A program made the translations under genes and the position numbers. This document shows positions 46,127 to 53,733 of a stretch of 64,000 nt of DNA, in pieces. The notes under the pieces are model-generated. The model was not told the origin of the DNA. It did no database searches and worked only from the letters and a program-made list of their open reading frames with translations. Position 1 is the stretch's first letter, and each line of letters starts with the position of its first letter. The DNA comes from DATJOJ01 sp035507035 (GTDB lineage Bacteria; Acidobacteriota; Terriglobia; Terriglobales; Acidobacteriaceae): contig DATJOJ010000044.1 of assembly GCA_035507035.1 (NCBI GenBank), positions 51,961 to 115,960 of the forward strand. The letters run 5' to 3'.

Positions 46127-46561
46127 TTAACCCCTGGCCCAGTCTGAATCTTCCTGGTCCGTTCGCCGTTGGTCGATGTCGCGGAGTCGGGAGCTTTCTT
46201 GAATATGCCGCGAATGCGCGGACACCAAGGTATAGGGGACACCAAGAAATCTCCTGGCCACAATTCCAGTCACTTCCAGGCAATTGAAGTTCTCTGCTTT
46301 TACCTTTAGGGAAATTCGCCGCAAAGCTTCGCGGATCTTGATCGCTCCAACCGCGCCAAAGAACAGCGCCCTTACTTCGCCGGCCAGGAAGAAGAAGTTC
46401 CACCGTGCAGCATGAATTTTGTCATCCAGAGCAAAGCCATTAAGGTTCTTAACCACGCTCCAATGCTCGAAGTAGGGATCACTCTGCAGATTGAGGACTT
46501 CAGCCATGCGCGGCGATTCCTCGGCGATCAGGATCGTGCCGGCTTGAACATCTGGCATCAT
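46127..46561 (-). CDS. conserved-looking hypothetical protein
   Basis: A 144-aa soluble protein. Its middle is well ordered: WSVVKNLNGFALDDKIHAAR, WNFFFLAGEVRALFFGAVGA, ALRRISLKVKAENFNCLEVT, GIVARRFLGVPYTLVSAHSR. From memory similar proteins occur in other Acidobacteriota, but I can assign no function. The last 25 residues are polar. It is the third gene of a minus-strand trio (gaps of 8 and 15 bases) that may be driven by the site at 47559. Confidence 0.65.
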   Translation of the reverse strand: MMPDVQAGTILIAEESPRMAEVLNLQSDPYFEHWSVVKNLNGFALDDKIHAARWNFFFLAGEVRALFFGAVGAIKIREALRRISLKVKAENFNCLEVTGIVARRFLGVPYTLVSAHSRHIQESSRLRDIDQRRTDQEDSDWARG

Positions 46562-46576
46562 ATGGCATCAAGCTTT

Positions 46577-47017
46577 CTATTCACTTGGCCGCGGCCCTGG
46601 CCGCCGGGACTCGATCGGGACTGAGGATGGCTTGACGGCGTGTTGGCGGTTGCGTTCGATTCGCAATGCGTTATTCAGTAGCTCGCGCGCGGCGTACAAC
46701 TTGTCCTTCAAGACGTCGTCAAGACTCGGCCTGTCTTTATCGATCTCCGAAATGGCTGCGCAATATGTCGGGTACATACGCTCGCAGAGCATGCGATGGG
46801 TCTGCTCTCCGAAGCCACCCAACCTCACCGGCAACATCTCCTCGAAGTTGTCAGTGTCGCTCGTGGTGTGGAAATGCACCATGAAGTTGTCGAAAGCAAA
46901 TAGTTCACAACCTTTCGCATTGCCGATTTCTGCCAGTAGTTCAATGGCTTCGTCTCTCGAACCTGCACTCACAGCAGAGAAATCGCCGTTCTGCCATCGG
47001 CAAACGAACAGGGACAT
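46577..47017 (-). CDS. hypothetical protein, middle of stress trio
   Basis: A 146-aa protein: SLFVCRWQNGDFSAVSAGSR at the start, ELFAFDNFMVHFHTTSDTDN, and AARELLNNALRIERNRQHA near the end. It is mixed alpha/beta, with no signal peptide or known motif. It follows the 93-aa gene by 8 bases and precedes the 144-aa gene by 15. Function unknown. Confidence 0.65.
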   Translation of the reverse strand: MSLFVCRWQNGDFSAVSAGSRDEAIELLAEIGNAKGCELFAFDNFMVHFHTTSDTDNFEEMLPVRLGGFGEQTHRMLCERMYPTYCAAISEIDKDRPSLDDVLKDKLYAARELLNNALRIERNRQHAVKPSSVPIESRRPGPRPSE

Positions 47018-47025
47018 CGTGACTC

Positions 47026-47307
47026 CTAAAATTCGGTCTCATGCATTTGAAGTCCAAAATCTAATTCGATTTTGGGAGGATGGTGAGGGCAATACTGCTG
47101 CTGCAAGGCTTTCGCGACTTCAGCTTGGCGTTTGATGGTCTCTGCTGCCGTGGCGTCCGTCGGGCCGAGCAAGCGGTATTGCACGGGGCAGTTCTTTGGG
47201 CATGGAAGAATTACCGCGTCCATTCTCACGGAGAAATCGGCCACCAAGCCGGCGATCTCGCTCCGGTAGACAGTGTCGATTAGATCGGATCGATAGGCAG
47301 TGGTCAT
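47026..47307 (-). CDS. hypothetical protein, first of stress trio
   Basis: A 93-aa protein: TTAYRSDLIDTVYRSEIAGL, LPCPKNCPVQYRLLGPTDAT, and YCPHHPPKIELDFGLQMHET. It has four Cys (CPKNC and CPHH) that could bind a metal. No family recognised. It is 24 bases downstream of the small frame ending at 47332. Confidence 0.6.
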   Translation of the reverse strand: MTTAYRSDLIDTVYRSEIAGLVADFSVRMDAVILPCPKNCPVQYRLLGPTDATAAETIKRQAEVAKALQQQYCPHHPPKIELDFGLQMHETEF

Positions 47308-47331
47308 GGTCCCAAGCCAGGCAAACTTAAT

Positions 47332-47421
47332 TCAATTTTTCCGGCCGAACTTCCTGGTCCTTTCGGATCTCTGCTCATTTTTTGTGGGAAGACCTCGTAC
47401 GTCGCGCTCTGGTGCCATCAT
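47332..47421 (-). CDS. 29-codon frame, shortened paralogue of the 56-aa protein
   Basis: GGAGG lies 9 bases before an ATGATG start. The product begins MMAPERDVRGLPTKNEQRSE. It shares the double-Met-X-Pro start, the strong ribosome-binding site and VRGLP-K with the 56-aa protein at 45977, but lacks about 18 residues in between. It is either a decayed copy or a very small protein. Confidence 0.4.
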   Translation of the reverse strand: MMAPERDVRGLPTKNEQRSERTRKFGRKN

Positions 47422-47531
47422 GCGGCACGCCTCCGGGAAAACCACACAAAAAGAAAAGAGCCGCGACCGCAGACGTGCGCCAGCGAAGCAGCCCTCATGC
47501 CAGATAAAACTTGGCCAGAGTTACATCAGTC

Positions 47532-47601
47532 ACTCTAGAGCATTCTGCGATAAGGGTCTGGTCAATTTTGATCAGTTGATTTGCTGCAACAAGAGAATAC
47601 T
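47532..47601. promoter_or_regulatory. Crp/Fnr-type site with divergent -10 elements
   Basis: The palindrome TGGTCA-ATTT-TGATCA lies at 47559-47574. Exactly 21 bp downstream on the plus strand is AATACT (47596-47601), serving the tiny membrane gene at 47843. Exactly 21 bp downstream on the minus strand is TAGAGT (47537-47532), serving the trio at 47307-46127. Flanks are CTG and CAG. Confidence 0.65.
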
Positions 47602-47842
47602 AAGCAGGAGCAGAACTGCCCTCACGGGCGTTCCGCCATGCATGAATTGACCAACCCCACTGTCATGTGGCATCCGGCGGTTGTGGGCAAATCCGGGCAG
47701 CGAAGAAATCACGCCGCGCGGGTCATCACGGCGACGAGGGCAGGTCTACTGCAAGCGAGCAATTCTGTACAGCAATCCGGAAGCAACTGGGTGAACATGG
47801 TCGCATCAAAGCAATGCTCTTAGATGAGCGGAGGAGGTTCGT

Positions 47843-47992
47843 ATGCTTTGGACGATTTTCGTGGTGATCTTAATTTTGTGGCTTCTGGGTTTCAGCTTGC
47901 ATATCGCCGGAGGCCTCATCCACCTGTTGCTGGTTGTGGCTTTGGTGGTTCTGGTCATTAATCTACTCGGTGGGCGACGGGGTGCTGTTTGA
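47843..47992 (+). CDS. lmo0937-family small membrane protein
   Basis: A 49-aa protein with two membrane helices: MLWTIFVVILILWLLGFSLH, then GGLIHLLLVVALVVLVINLL, ending GGRRGAV. This is the pattern of lmo0937/DUF5670 proteins, common in stress islands of soil bacteria. GGAGGAGG lies 6-8 bases upstream of the ATG. The predicted leader from the AATACT promoter is about 235 nt, long for so small a gene, so another short transcript may lie within it. Confidence 0.8.
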   Translation: MLWTIFVVILILWLLGFSLHIAGGLIHLLLVVALVVLVINLLGGRRGAV

Positions 47993-48273
47993 AAGAGGTC
48001 CGGCTAAGCGATCCCCCGTGCGGCCACTCCACTTCAACACCGCGGCGGTCAATGCGACATGGAAGAAGGCTACCTTCCGGTCCGCTCAAGCCGCCACTCC
48101 ACAGCAGTCCGCCGGCGGGGTGAGTAGTAGAGGTGCCCGGTTGCGACCTGGCTGCCGTCCGGCCCGCCGTAAAGATTTAAGAGTGAGCCCAGTCCCATCC
48201 GTGTGCATGACACCTCGGCCTGGGGTGAAACAACCGAGAACCGCTAATATGGGACGGGGCATCCAATTAGCAT

Positions 48274-48477
48274 ATGAAAGAGCGTAAGAGCTCAATTTTC
48301 GAAGAACAATACAGGGTGGTCGCGGTCGTGGGCGACCGCATAACGATGCGCGGCGTTCTCAGTGGTCAGGTGCTCACTATCATCAATTCCGAGCCTAAAA
48401 CTCCTCTGAGACAAGAAGACTACCCGCCTGGGACATTAATCGCGTTGACGGATCCCTCCGCGGCTCCTCTGAATTAG
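48274..48477 (+). CDS. small hypothetical protein
   Basis: A 67-aa protein: KERKSSIFEEQYRVVAVVGD, RITMRGVLSGQVLTIINSEP, then PPGTLIALTDPSAAPLN. The beta-strand pattern suggests a small barrel. No clear ribosome-binding site stands before ATG 48274. Family not recognised. It is in the stress block, followed after 43 bases by a TGGTCA-type site. Confidence 0.5.
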   Translation: MKERKSSIFEEQYRVVAVVGDRITMRGVLSGQVLTIINSEPKTPLRQEDYPPGTLIALTDPSAAPLN

Positions 48478-48520
48478 GATTGAAATTCATGCCAGCTTGC
48501 GAGCCATTCGCAGCTCTCGC

Positions 48521-48536
48521 TGTTCAAAAGTGACCA
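48521..48536. promoter_or_regulatory. Crp/Fnr-type site without a clear -10
   Basis: TGTTCA-AAAG-TGACCA (5 of 6 arm positions pair), followed by GTC as at 46109. Neither strand has a good -10 hexamer 21 bp away, so it may act in another geometry on the gene at 48769, or be a fossil. Confidence 0.4.
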
Positions 48537-48768
48537 GTCTTACCGAGTGTGATGGGACAGTTGCGATTGAGCGCTGATCTGATAATCGATCACACCGTTT
48601 TTGCGGAACTGAGCATTTCAAAGTCTTTTCGTTGCAAATGTGAGCAATCCTGCACAGACTCGTTCACCTCGACCTGACATCCTATATTTACCCGGGAATC
48701 TCAAGCGGGGAACTGTCCGCAGAAAGCTCCCGAAAATGACTTCCGGGAGAAAGCACGAAGGTGAGTCG

Positions 48769-48969
48769 ATGGAACCTGGCGGTCGTCCATTGCATACTCG
48801 GCTACGCAGGCGGGTGGCTCTTATCACCGATAGGATCATGAAGTTGCTGGCAACCCTTTCCCCGCCGGCCAAAGGGGTTCGATTGCAGAGGGTGTGCCCG
48901 TTTTGCGGCTTAATCACATCACGCCACAAGACATGCCTGGAGTGCGGCAAGTCCCTCAAAGCAGCTTAA
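48769..48969 (+). CDS. small zinc-ribbon protein
   Basis: A 66-aa protein with an N-terminal basic helix (RLRRRVALITDRIMKLLATL) and a C-terminal zinc ribbon CPFCGLITSRHKTCLECGKS (CxxC-x9-CxxC). ATG 48769 has GAAGGTGAG just upstream and is preferred to earlier in-frame ATGs. It may bind nucleic acid or be a structural ribbon. Unassigned. Confidence 0.6.
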   Translation: MEPGGRPLHTRLRRRVALITDRIMKLLATLSPPAKGVRLQRVCPFCGLITSRHKTCLECGKSLKAA

Positions 48970-49088
48970 GTTGAAAACGGCGCGGCGATCAGTTCGGTCT
49001 CACCGCCGGCGGCTGATTTAATGACGTGCTGAGCCGTGCCAGGGCGGAAAGAGCACGGGGATTCAACTGCGGCCCAGTAGACCTCGTA

Positions 49089-49196
49089 TTACTTTGGCCG
49101 TTGCTCGATACTCAAATCGGCCTCCGGCTTGGAAACGGTCCGCAACAACACGCCGATCACCAAGCAGACGACCGCTGCTCCTATCAGTATGGTCAT
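49089..49196 (-). CDS. 35-aa single-helix membrane peptide
   Basis: The product is MTILIGAAVVCLVIGVLLRT followed by a charged tail (SKPEADLSIEQRPK): one membrane helix and a cytoplasmic end. AAGGAG lies 7 bases before the ATG. A promoter with a TGGTCA-type site sits at 49313-49355. Such peptides are typical envelope-stress products. No family name. Confidence 0.6.
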   Translation of the reverse strand: MTILIGAAVVCLVIGVLLRTVSKPEADLSIEQRPK

Positions 49197-49879
49197 ATTC
49201 TCTCCTTCATTTCTCCGCGGCTCGTACGCTGGTGAGTGGCGTATCGGTTCACAAAAGTCGAAATGCGAACAAGTCCGGGACTTCCGCCCACCTTGAGATC
49301 TATCCAATTTCTAGTATGAAATCTTGACCCTTGCATTACTGGTCAATATTGACCGTATCGGCAAAGCAGCCGAGGCGGTGCCACCCGGTCATGTGTCGGT
49401 TGGCGTAAGCGGCGCACGTAACCGGCTCTGGATCACGGGTACACGGGAACTTGAGTATTCCTGGGAGTTCATGGCTTCTATGCGGTCGGGCGTGGCCGAT
49501 AATGCCGATGCGCCCCCAAAAACTGCGGACCCGCTGAAGCTTCCGCGATTTGATCCCGTTCGCCCGGCATCGCTGACTTCTCCCATGTGAGCTGTCTTGC
49601 TCAGACACGAGAGTTTATACCTGTCATCCTTAATTCTCCTGAGTCTGTCGAGAAAGCGACCGCAGCTAATTCGTAGCTCCCATTCTTAGGTCGCTGCCGG
49701 TGAGTAACAACCACTCGCAGCGCAGCTACCACATCCAGCGAATTGGCTCTTCGCCTCTGGATGCCGGGATTTCCGGCCGACACGATTCGACAGCAAAGAC
49801 TCTCGGAGTTGAGAGCTGGGACAACATCTCCAAGCGGATGAGAGGCGTTAGCCCCACGCAAGAAGAAAGGTCAAAGGTC
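49197..49879. other. 683-bp gap, only a regulatory site recognised
   Basis: Overlapping open frames on both strands carry no motifs. The site at 49340 controls the minus-strand peptide gene. A half-site TGAGCT at 49588 with TATACC at 49616 may be a second, weaker promoter toward the gene at 49880. Nothing else seen. Confidence 0.4.
49313..49355 (-). promoter_or_regulatory. Crp/Fnr-type Class II promoter for the 35-aa peptide
   Basis: TGGTCA-ATAT-TGACCG (49340-49355; 5 of 6 arm positions pair). On the minus strand, 21 bp separate it from CATACT (49318-49313), which predicts a start near 49306 and a leader of about 110 nt before ATG 49196. Confidence 0.7.
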
Positions 49880-50074
49880 ATGCCTTTAATTCAATTGTTC
49901 GAAGTGCTCATCGTGGTGGGTGTCCTCCTGTGGCTGGTGAATCGCTTCATTCCCATGCAGTCATCCATCAAGTCAATTCTGAATGGCGTTGTGGTCATAG
50001 TCGTGGTTGTGTGGCTGCTCAATGTTTTTGGGCTGCTTCACAATCTCACCAGCCTCCGTGTTGGCAAGGGATGA
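49880..50074 (+). CDS. Thivi_2564-family small membrane protein
   Basis: A 64-aa protein with two membrane helices: MPLIQLFEVLIVVGVLLWLV, NRFIPMQSSIKSILNGVVV, then VVVWLLNVFGLLHNL. The pattern matches the Thivi_2564 family. AGAAAGGTC lies before ATG 49880; the upstream frame extension is not membrane-like. It precedes the OmpA gene by 76 bases. Role unknown, envelope-related by topology. Confidence 0.78.
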   Translation: MPLIQLFEVLIVVGVLLWLVNRFIPMQSSIKSILNGVVVIVVVVWLLNVFGLLHNLTSLRVGKG

Positions 50075-50150
50075 CCCCGGGCAACTGAAAAAACGCCAGC
50101 CCGCTCGCGAGACAAGTAATCCGGCAGACCTCTGCCCCAAGGAGATATTC

Positions 50151-51689
50151 GTGAAGATCAAGATATTGTTAGCCGTCGCAACCGTACTGAGTTTCAGCGC
50201 GGTAGCCCAAACCAACTCCCAATCCACTTTGGCGCTCAACTCCACCAGCCCAGCGCCCACCTTTCGAGTGATCGTAGTCAGCCGCAACGTGCAAGCCGTC
50301 AACTACCAGCACCGCAGCGGCGCCAGCAAGCTGGATTTCACAGGCACCGACCTGATGCCTTCAGCCAATGGCGAAGCTGAGGTGAATAGCAAGCGCGGAT
50401 CCATTGACATCCAGGCCGAGTTTAGCAACCTGCAAGCACCCACAGCTTTTGGTACTGAGTACTTAACCTACGTCCTGTGGGCTATTTCGCCGGAAGGCCG
50501 CGCCGTCAACCTGGGAGAGGTGCTACTAGGCGACAACCATCGCAGCAAACTGCACGTAACCACTGACCTTCAGGCCTTCGCGCTGGTCGTTACCGCCGAA
50601 CCTTATTATGCGGTTCGTCAGCCCAGCAATGTCGTTGTTCTCGAAAACGTGGTCCGCGCCGACACCAAGGGAACTTCCGAAGTGGTCAACGCAAAGTATG
50701 AACTCATGGAGCGGGGCGGTTACATTCCAACCGGCTACAAGTTCGACCCCGTCGTCCTCAATAGCAAGTTGCCGTTGGAATTCTTCGAAGCGCGGAATGC
50801 GTTGCGTATCGCTCAATCCGAAGGTGCGGAGACCTACGCCGGCGATAGTTATCAGCACGCTGTCCGGTTGATGGATAACACCGAGGAGCTGGCCACACGA
50901 AAACACCATGAAAGAAAGCCCATGATCGCCCTCGCCCGCGAGACCGTGCAGACAGCCGAAGATGCCCGTGCGATCGCAGTCAAGAAGATGGACGAGCAGC
51001 GGCAGGCCGATGAACTCCAAGCCTCAATCGATGCACAGGCCCAATCCCAGGCGCAAGCTGACGAGGCCACTCGACAGAAGGAACAGGCGCAGTCGGATGC
51101 AGCAAAAGCACAATCCGACATGGCTGAAAGCCAAGCCGTATCCGCAGCCGCGGTTACCGCAGCCCGGGCCGATGCCGACCAGTCCCGCTTAGCTGCACAG
51201 CAAGCCCAGCAGAACGCGCAACAGGCGGAGACCGACAAGGCAGCTATGCGCGCGCGATTGTCGGAGCAGTTGAATTCCATTCTGCAAACCCGCGACAGCG
51301 CCCGCGGCTTGATCGTCAGCATGTCCGACGTCTTGTTTGACACCGGAAAATATTCATTGAAGCCGGGTGCACGGGAGAAGCTGGCGAAAGTCGCCGGAAT
51401 TCTGCTGGCGTATCCGGGACTCAACATTGAAGTCGGCGGCTACACCGATAACGTCGGCGGCGATGCGATGAATCAAACCCTGTCCGAAAACCGGGCCCAG
51501 TCGGTGCGCGACTACCTGGTGAACCAGGGCGTAACGGCAAATTCGGTCAGCGCAAAAGGCTACGGCAACACTCTGCCGGTGGCCTCCAATGACAATGCCG
51601 CCGGACGGCAGGAGAACCGGAGAGTGGAATTGGTCGTATCTGGAGACGCAATCGGCAACCCGGCCGTAACAACGGGAAGCTTGCAGTAG
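50151..51689 (+). CDS. OmpA-family envelope protein with Ala/Gln coiled coil
   Basis: A 512-aa exported protein: a signal peptide (VKIKILLAVATVLSFSAVAQ), a beta-rich domain to about residue 180 (AEFSNLQAPTAFGTEYLTYV), a long coiled coil rich in Ala, Gln, Glu and Lys at about 230-390, and a C-terminal OmpA peptidoglycan-binding domain (DVLFDTGKYSLKPGAREKLA, GYTDNVGGDAMNQTLSENRA, VSAKGYGNTLPVASNDNAAG). It ties the outer membrane to the cell wall. GTG 50151 has AAGGAG 7 bases upstream; the frame extends further but the signal peptide fixes the start. Confidence 0.9.
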   Translation: MKIKILLAVATVLSFSAVAQTNSQSTLALNSTSPAPTFRVIVVSRNVQAVNYQHRSGASKLDFTGTDLMPSANGEAEVNSKRGSIDIQAEFSNLQAPTAFGTEYLTYVLWAISPEGRAVNLGEVLLGDNHRSKLHVTTDLQAFALVVTAEPYYAVRQPSNVVVLENVVRADTKGTSEVVNAKYELMERGGYIPTGYKFDPVVLNSKLPLEFFEARNALRIAQSEGAETYAGDSYQHAVRLMDNTEELATRKHHERKPMIALARETVQTAEDARAIAVKKMDEQRQADELQASIDAQAQSQAQADEATRQKEQAQSDAAKAQSDMAESQAVSAAAVTAARADADQSRLAAQQAQQNAQQAETDKAAMRARLSEQLNSILQTRDSARGLIVSMSDVLFDTGKYSLKPGAREKLAKVAGILLAYPGLNIEVGGYTDNVGGDAMNQTLSENRAQSVRDYLVNQGVTANSVSAKGYGNTLPVASNDNAAGRQENRRVELVVSGDAIGNPAVTTGSLQ

Positions 51690-51723
51690 TACGGGTCACG
51701 TAGCAATCGACAATGGAGGCAAT

Positions 51724-52287
51724 ATGAAACTAGTGGGAATTATCAGCACCGCAGTTCTGTCTTTGATTCTCGGTATCGCGGCTCCGGTGTACGCTCAAGA
51801 GCAGCACGGGGACCAGGACGAAGCCAAGCCTGCGCATCAAGAAGAGAAAGCACAGCAGGAAGACAAGAAAGCACAGCAAGAAGACAAGAAGGCGCAGCAA
51901 GAGAACCCAAAGCAAGAGGAGAAGAACGCGCAGCAGCAGGAAAAGAATAACAAGCAAGAAGAGAAGAACACCCAGCAGCAAAACAAGAACACCAAAGAAG
52001 AGAAAAATGCACAACCGGTCGAGCATGGACAGCAGGCGCAGCGTGGCCGAATTCCCGACGATCGTTACAAGGCCAACTTCGGACGCGAACACACCTTCCG
52101 CGTGAGCGAAGGCGACTACAGGAATCACCGCTTTCAATACGGCGGCTATTGGTTTGGATTCGTTGACCCGTGGCCGGCCAACTGGCTCTATACGCAAGAG
52201 GTTTTCGTTGTCGACATTAATGGCGTCTATTACTTGTGCAACCCGACTTATCCTGGCGTTAACGTTGCTCTCAGCTTCACACTGTAG
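51724..52287 (+). CDS. secreted Gln/Glu/Lys-rich low-complexity protein
   Basis: A 187-aa protein: signal peptide (KLVGIISTAVLSLILGIAAP) cut near VYAQE; residues 25-100 made of repeats such as EEKAQQEDKKAQQEDKKAQQ; and a C-terminal compact domain of about 80 residues (FGREHTFRVSEGDYRNHRFQ, YGGYWFGFVDPWPANWLYTQ). The last part resembles YXWWX/RcnB-like periplasmic domains. It lies 34 bases after the OmpA gene, probably the same transcript. AATGGAGGCAAT precedes the ATG. Likely an envelope spacer. Confidence 0.75.
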   Translation: MKLVGIISTAVLSLILGIAAPVYAQEQHGDQDEAKPAHQEEKAQQEDKKAQQEDKKAQQENPKQEEKNAQQQEKNNKQEEKNTQQQNKNTKEEKNAQPVEHGQQAQRGRIPDDRYKANFGREHTFRVSEGDYRNHRFQYGGYWFGFVDPWPANWLYTQEVFVVDINGVYYLCNPTYPGVNVALSFTL

Positions 52288-52570
52288 CAGCACAAACCCT
52301 GGACGTTGGGGGCGCAACCGCAACTAATCGGCGCCGGTCCACTCTCTGGACTCGCGCCGCTTTCTTCTGCCACGCGAGAGGTCTTCCAAGAGAAATCTCT
52401 TTCGCCGACTTCAGTTGCGACATTCGGCAAAAGTGAGCCGGAGTGCTCAGACTCAGGTAGTGCGTTCGTGGAATCCTTCCAGAGCTTCGCGCGATCCCAT
52501 CTGCAATCAGCACCGCACTAATGATTGGCGACACACCTCTCCTTAGGCTTTGAGGAAAGCCGCGTGCCCC

Positions 52571-52769
52571 ATGCATCCGATCCTGAAGGAAGTCCAGCAG
52601 CTCTACACCGTGAGTGGGCGGCTTGACTCGCTGTCGGAGCAACATCCGACGGTTTCAGAAGCACTGGTCAGCATCTCGGTAAGTGTTCGTAACACCCGTT
52701 ACGCCGCTTGAGGTGTTGCTGGCAATGAAATTACGGCCCTTCAACGGAATGGATCCGGCCAATGCTTGA
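52571..52769 (+). pseudogene. small conserved gene split by a +1 frameshift
   Basis: The first frame encodes MHPILKEVQQLYTVSGRLDS, LSEQHPTVSEALVSIS, then VSVRNT, and stops at 52711 after four out-of-place residues. Skipping one base of the CCC run in AACACCCG (about 52691-52697) continues it as VTPLEVLLAMKLRPFNGMDP to a stop at 52767-52769. The joined 65-residue protein resembles small acidobacterial proteins ending VRNTATLLEVLVATK (memory, unsearched). It is either a pseudogene, a sequencing error or a programmed frameshift. Confidence 0.55.
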
Positions 52770-52823
52770 TTTTTGGTGATCGCCCGTCTCGGGACTTGTC
52801 CTTGTCGAATTGCGGGGGCGAAA

Positions 52824-53501
52824 TTAGTCGTGCAGAACCACATTGAGCAGTGAACTGTGGACCTGCAGCCCGCCATCTTCGCCGCCGGAGTACTCGATGA
52901 AGCCCAATTTCCGGAATCGGTTCATGAAGAAGCTGACACGCGAGCGGGTCGTCCCAACCATCTCAGCCAGCGTTTCCTGGCTGATCTTGGGGACCACGGT
53001 TTCCGGAATGCCTTCCTTGCCGAAATGAGCCAGCAGTAGAAGGACGCGGGCGAGGCGTTTCTCACTGGAGTTGAACAGTTGGTCGACCAAATCCTCTTCA
53101 TAACGGATATTCCGCGCCAGCAAATACGCCACGAACATCTCAGAGAGCGCAGGCTCGCGATGTAGAGCGTCCATCATCGTTTTCTTCTCTATTCGGAGAA
53201 GCTCGCAATCTGTCATCGCAGCCGCAGAGCCCATACGCAGAAGCTGCCCGGCCAGTGAACCTTCACCGAAGAAGTTTCCCTCACTCACGATCGCGATCGT
53301 GGCTTCCTTGCCGATCTTGGATACAACCGAAAGCCTGACCTTGCCTTTTTGCACATAGAAAACAGCGTTTGCCTCGTCCCCTTGGGAAAATATAACTTCC
53401 CGCTTTGGAACAGACAGAATCTTGCGGCCATCGCCAATGGTCGCCAGGAAAACATCGGAGTCGAATCCGCCGTTCTTCTTGGCTGCCACGCGGGAGTTCA
53501 T
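52824..53501 (-). CDS. Crp/Fnr-family transcription regulator
   Basis: A 225-aa regulator: cyclic-nucleotide-binding-like beta barrel (VIFSQGDEANAVFYVQKGKV, GNFFGEGSLAGQ), a dimer helix (EPALSEMFVAYLLARNIRYE), and a C-terminal winged helix with recognition part ISQETLAEMVGTTRSRVSFF and MNRFRKLGFIEYSG. There are no FNR Cys residues, so it is not an iron-sulfur oxygen sensor; the ligand is unknown. ATG 53501 is chosen because a TATACT -10 lies 8 bases upstream, implying a leaderless mRNA. A TGGTCA-type site sits 21 bp above that -10, so the gene is probably autoregulated and the regulator of the local set. Confidence 0.92.
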   Translation of the reverse strand: MNSRVAAKKNGGFDSDVFLATIGDGRKILSVPKREVIFSQGDEANAVFYVQKGKVRLSVVSKIGKEATIAIVSEGNFFGEGSLAGQLLRMGSAAAMTDCELLRIEKKTMMDALHREPALSEMFVAYLLARNIRYEEDLVDQLFNSSEKRLARVLLLLAHFGKEGIPETVVPKISQETLAEMVGTTRSRVSFFMNRFRKLGFIEYSGGEDGGLQVHSSLLNVVLHD

Positions 53502-53509
53502 CTTTCGCA

Positions 53510-53552
53510 AGTATAGTCCGCGAGGCTCAGAAAGAGTGGTCACTTTTGAGCG
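53510..53552 (-). promoter_or_regulatory. Crp/Fnr-type Class II promoter of the regulator gene
   Basis: TGGTCA-CTTT-TGAGCG (53537-53552), then 21 bp on the minus strand to TATACT (53515-53510), 5 of 6 matches to the -10 consensus. The start point would be at or within two bases of ATG 53501. Confidence 0.7.
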
Positions 53553-53733
53553 GTTTTTCTCACTTTTCCGAGCCCGCTAAGCGCCGATCTCGATGCGGTT
53601 CTGTGCGAGGCAGACCGGTGCTGAGCTCACATTTTTCTCCCGGTTTTGCGCCACACGTCGGGCAACGAACCGCGAGAGCCAGTTTCAGTTTGGCTTTCAT
53701 GCCTACACAATGAACCGTTGCTGGCCAACTAGA

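Noticed and set aside
47934..48287. 117-codon plus-strand frame overlapping the tiny membrane protein gene
   Set aside because: Starts inside the 49-aa membrane gene in another frame, with no start signal; composition is Arg/Pro/Ser-rich as in shadow frames.
48631..48646. GTTGCA-AATG-TGAGCA as another site
   Set aside because: Only the right half fits and the 21-bp position has CTCGAC, not a -10.
49324..49590. 88-codon plus-strand frame over the 49340 site
   Set aside because: It would be translated through the operator, has no ribosome-binding site or motif, and competes with a 90-codon frame on the other strand.
52424..52439. TCGGCA-AAAG-TGAGCC as a seventh Crp/Fnr-type site
   Set aside because: It keeps the AAAG spacer and the TGA start of the right arm, but the left arm matches poorly, and no -10 hexamer lies at 21 bp on either strand.
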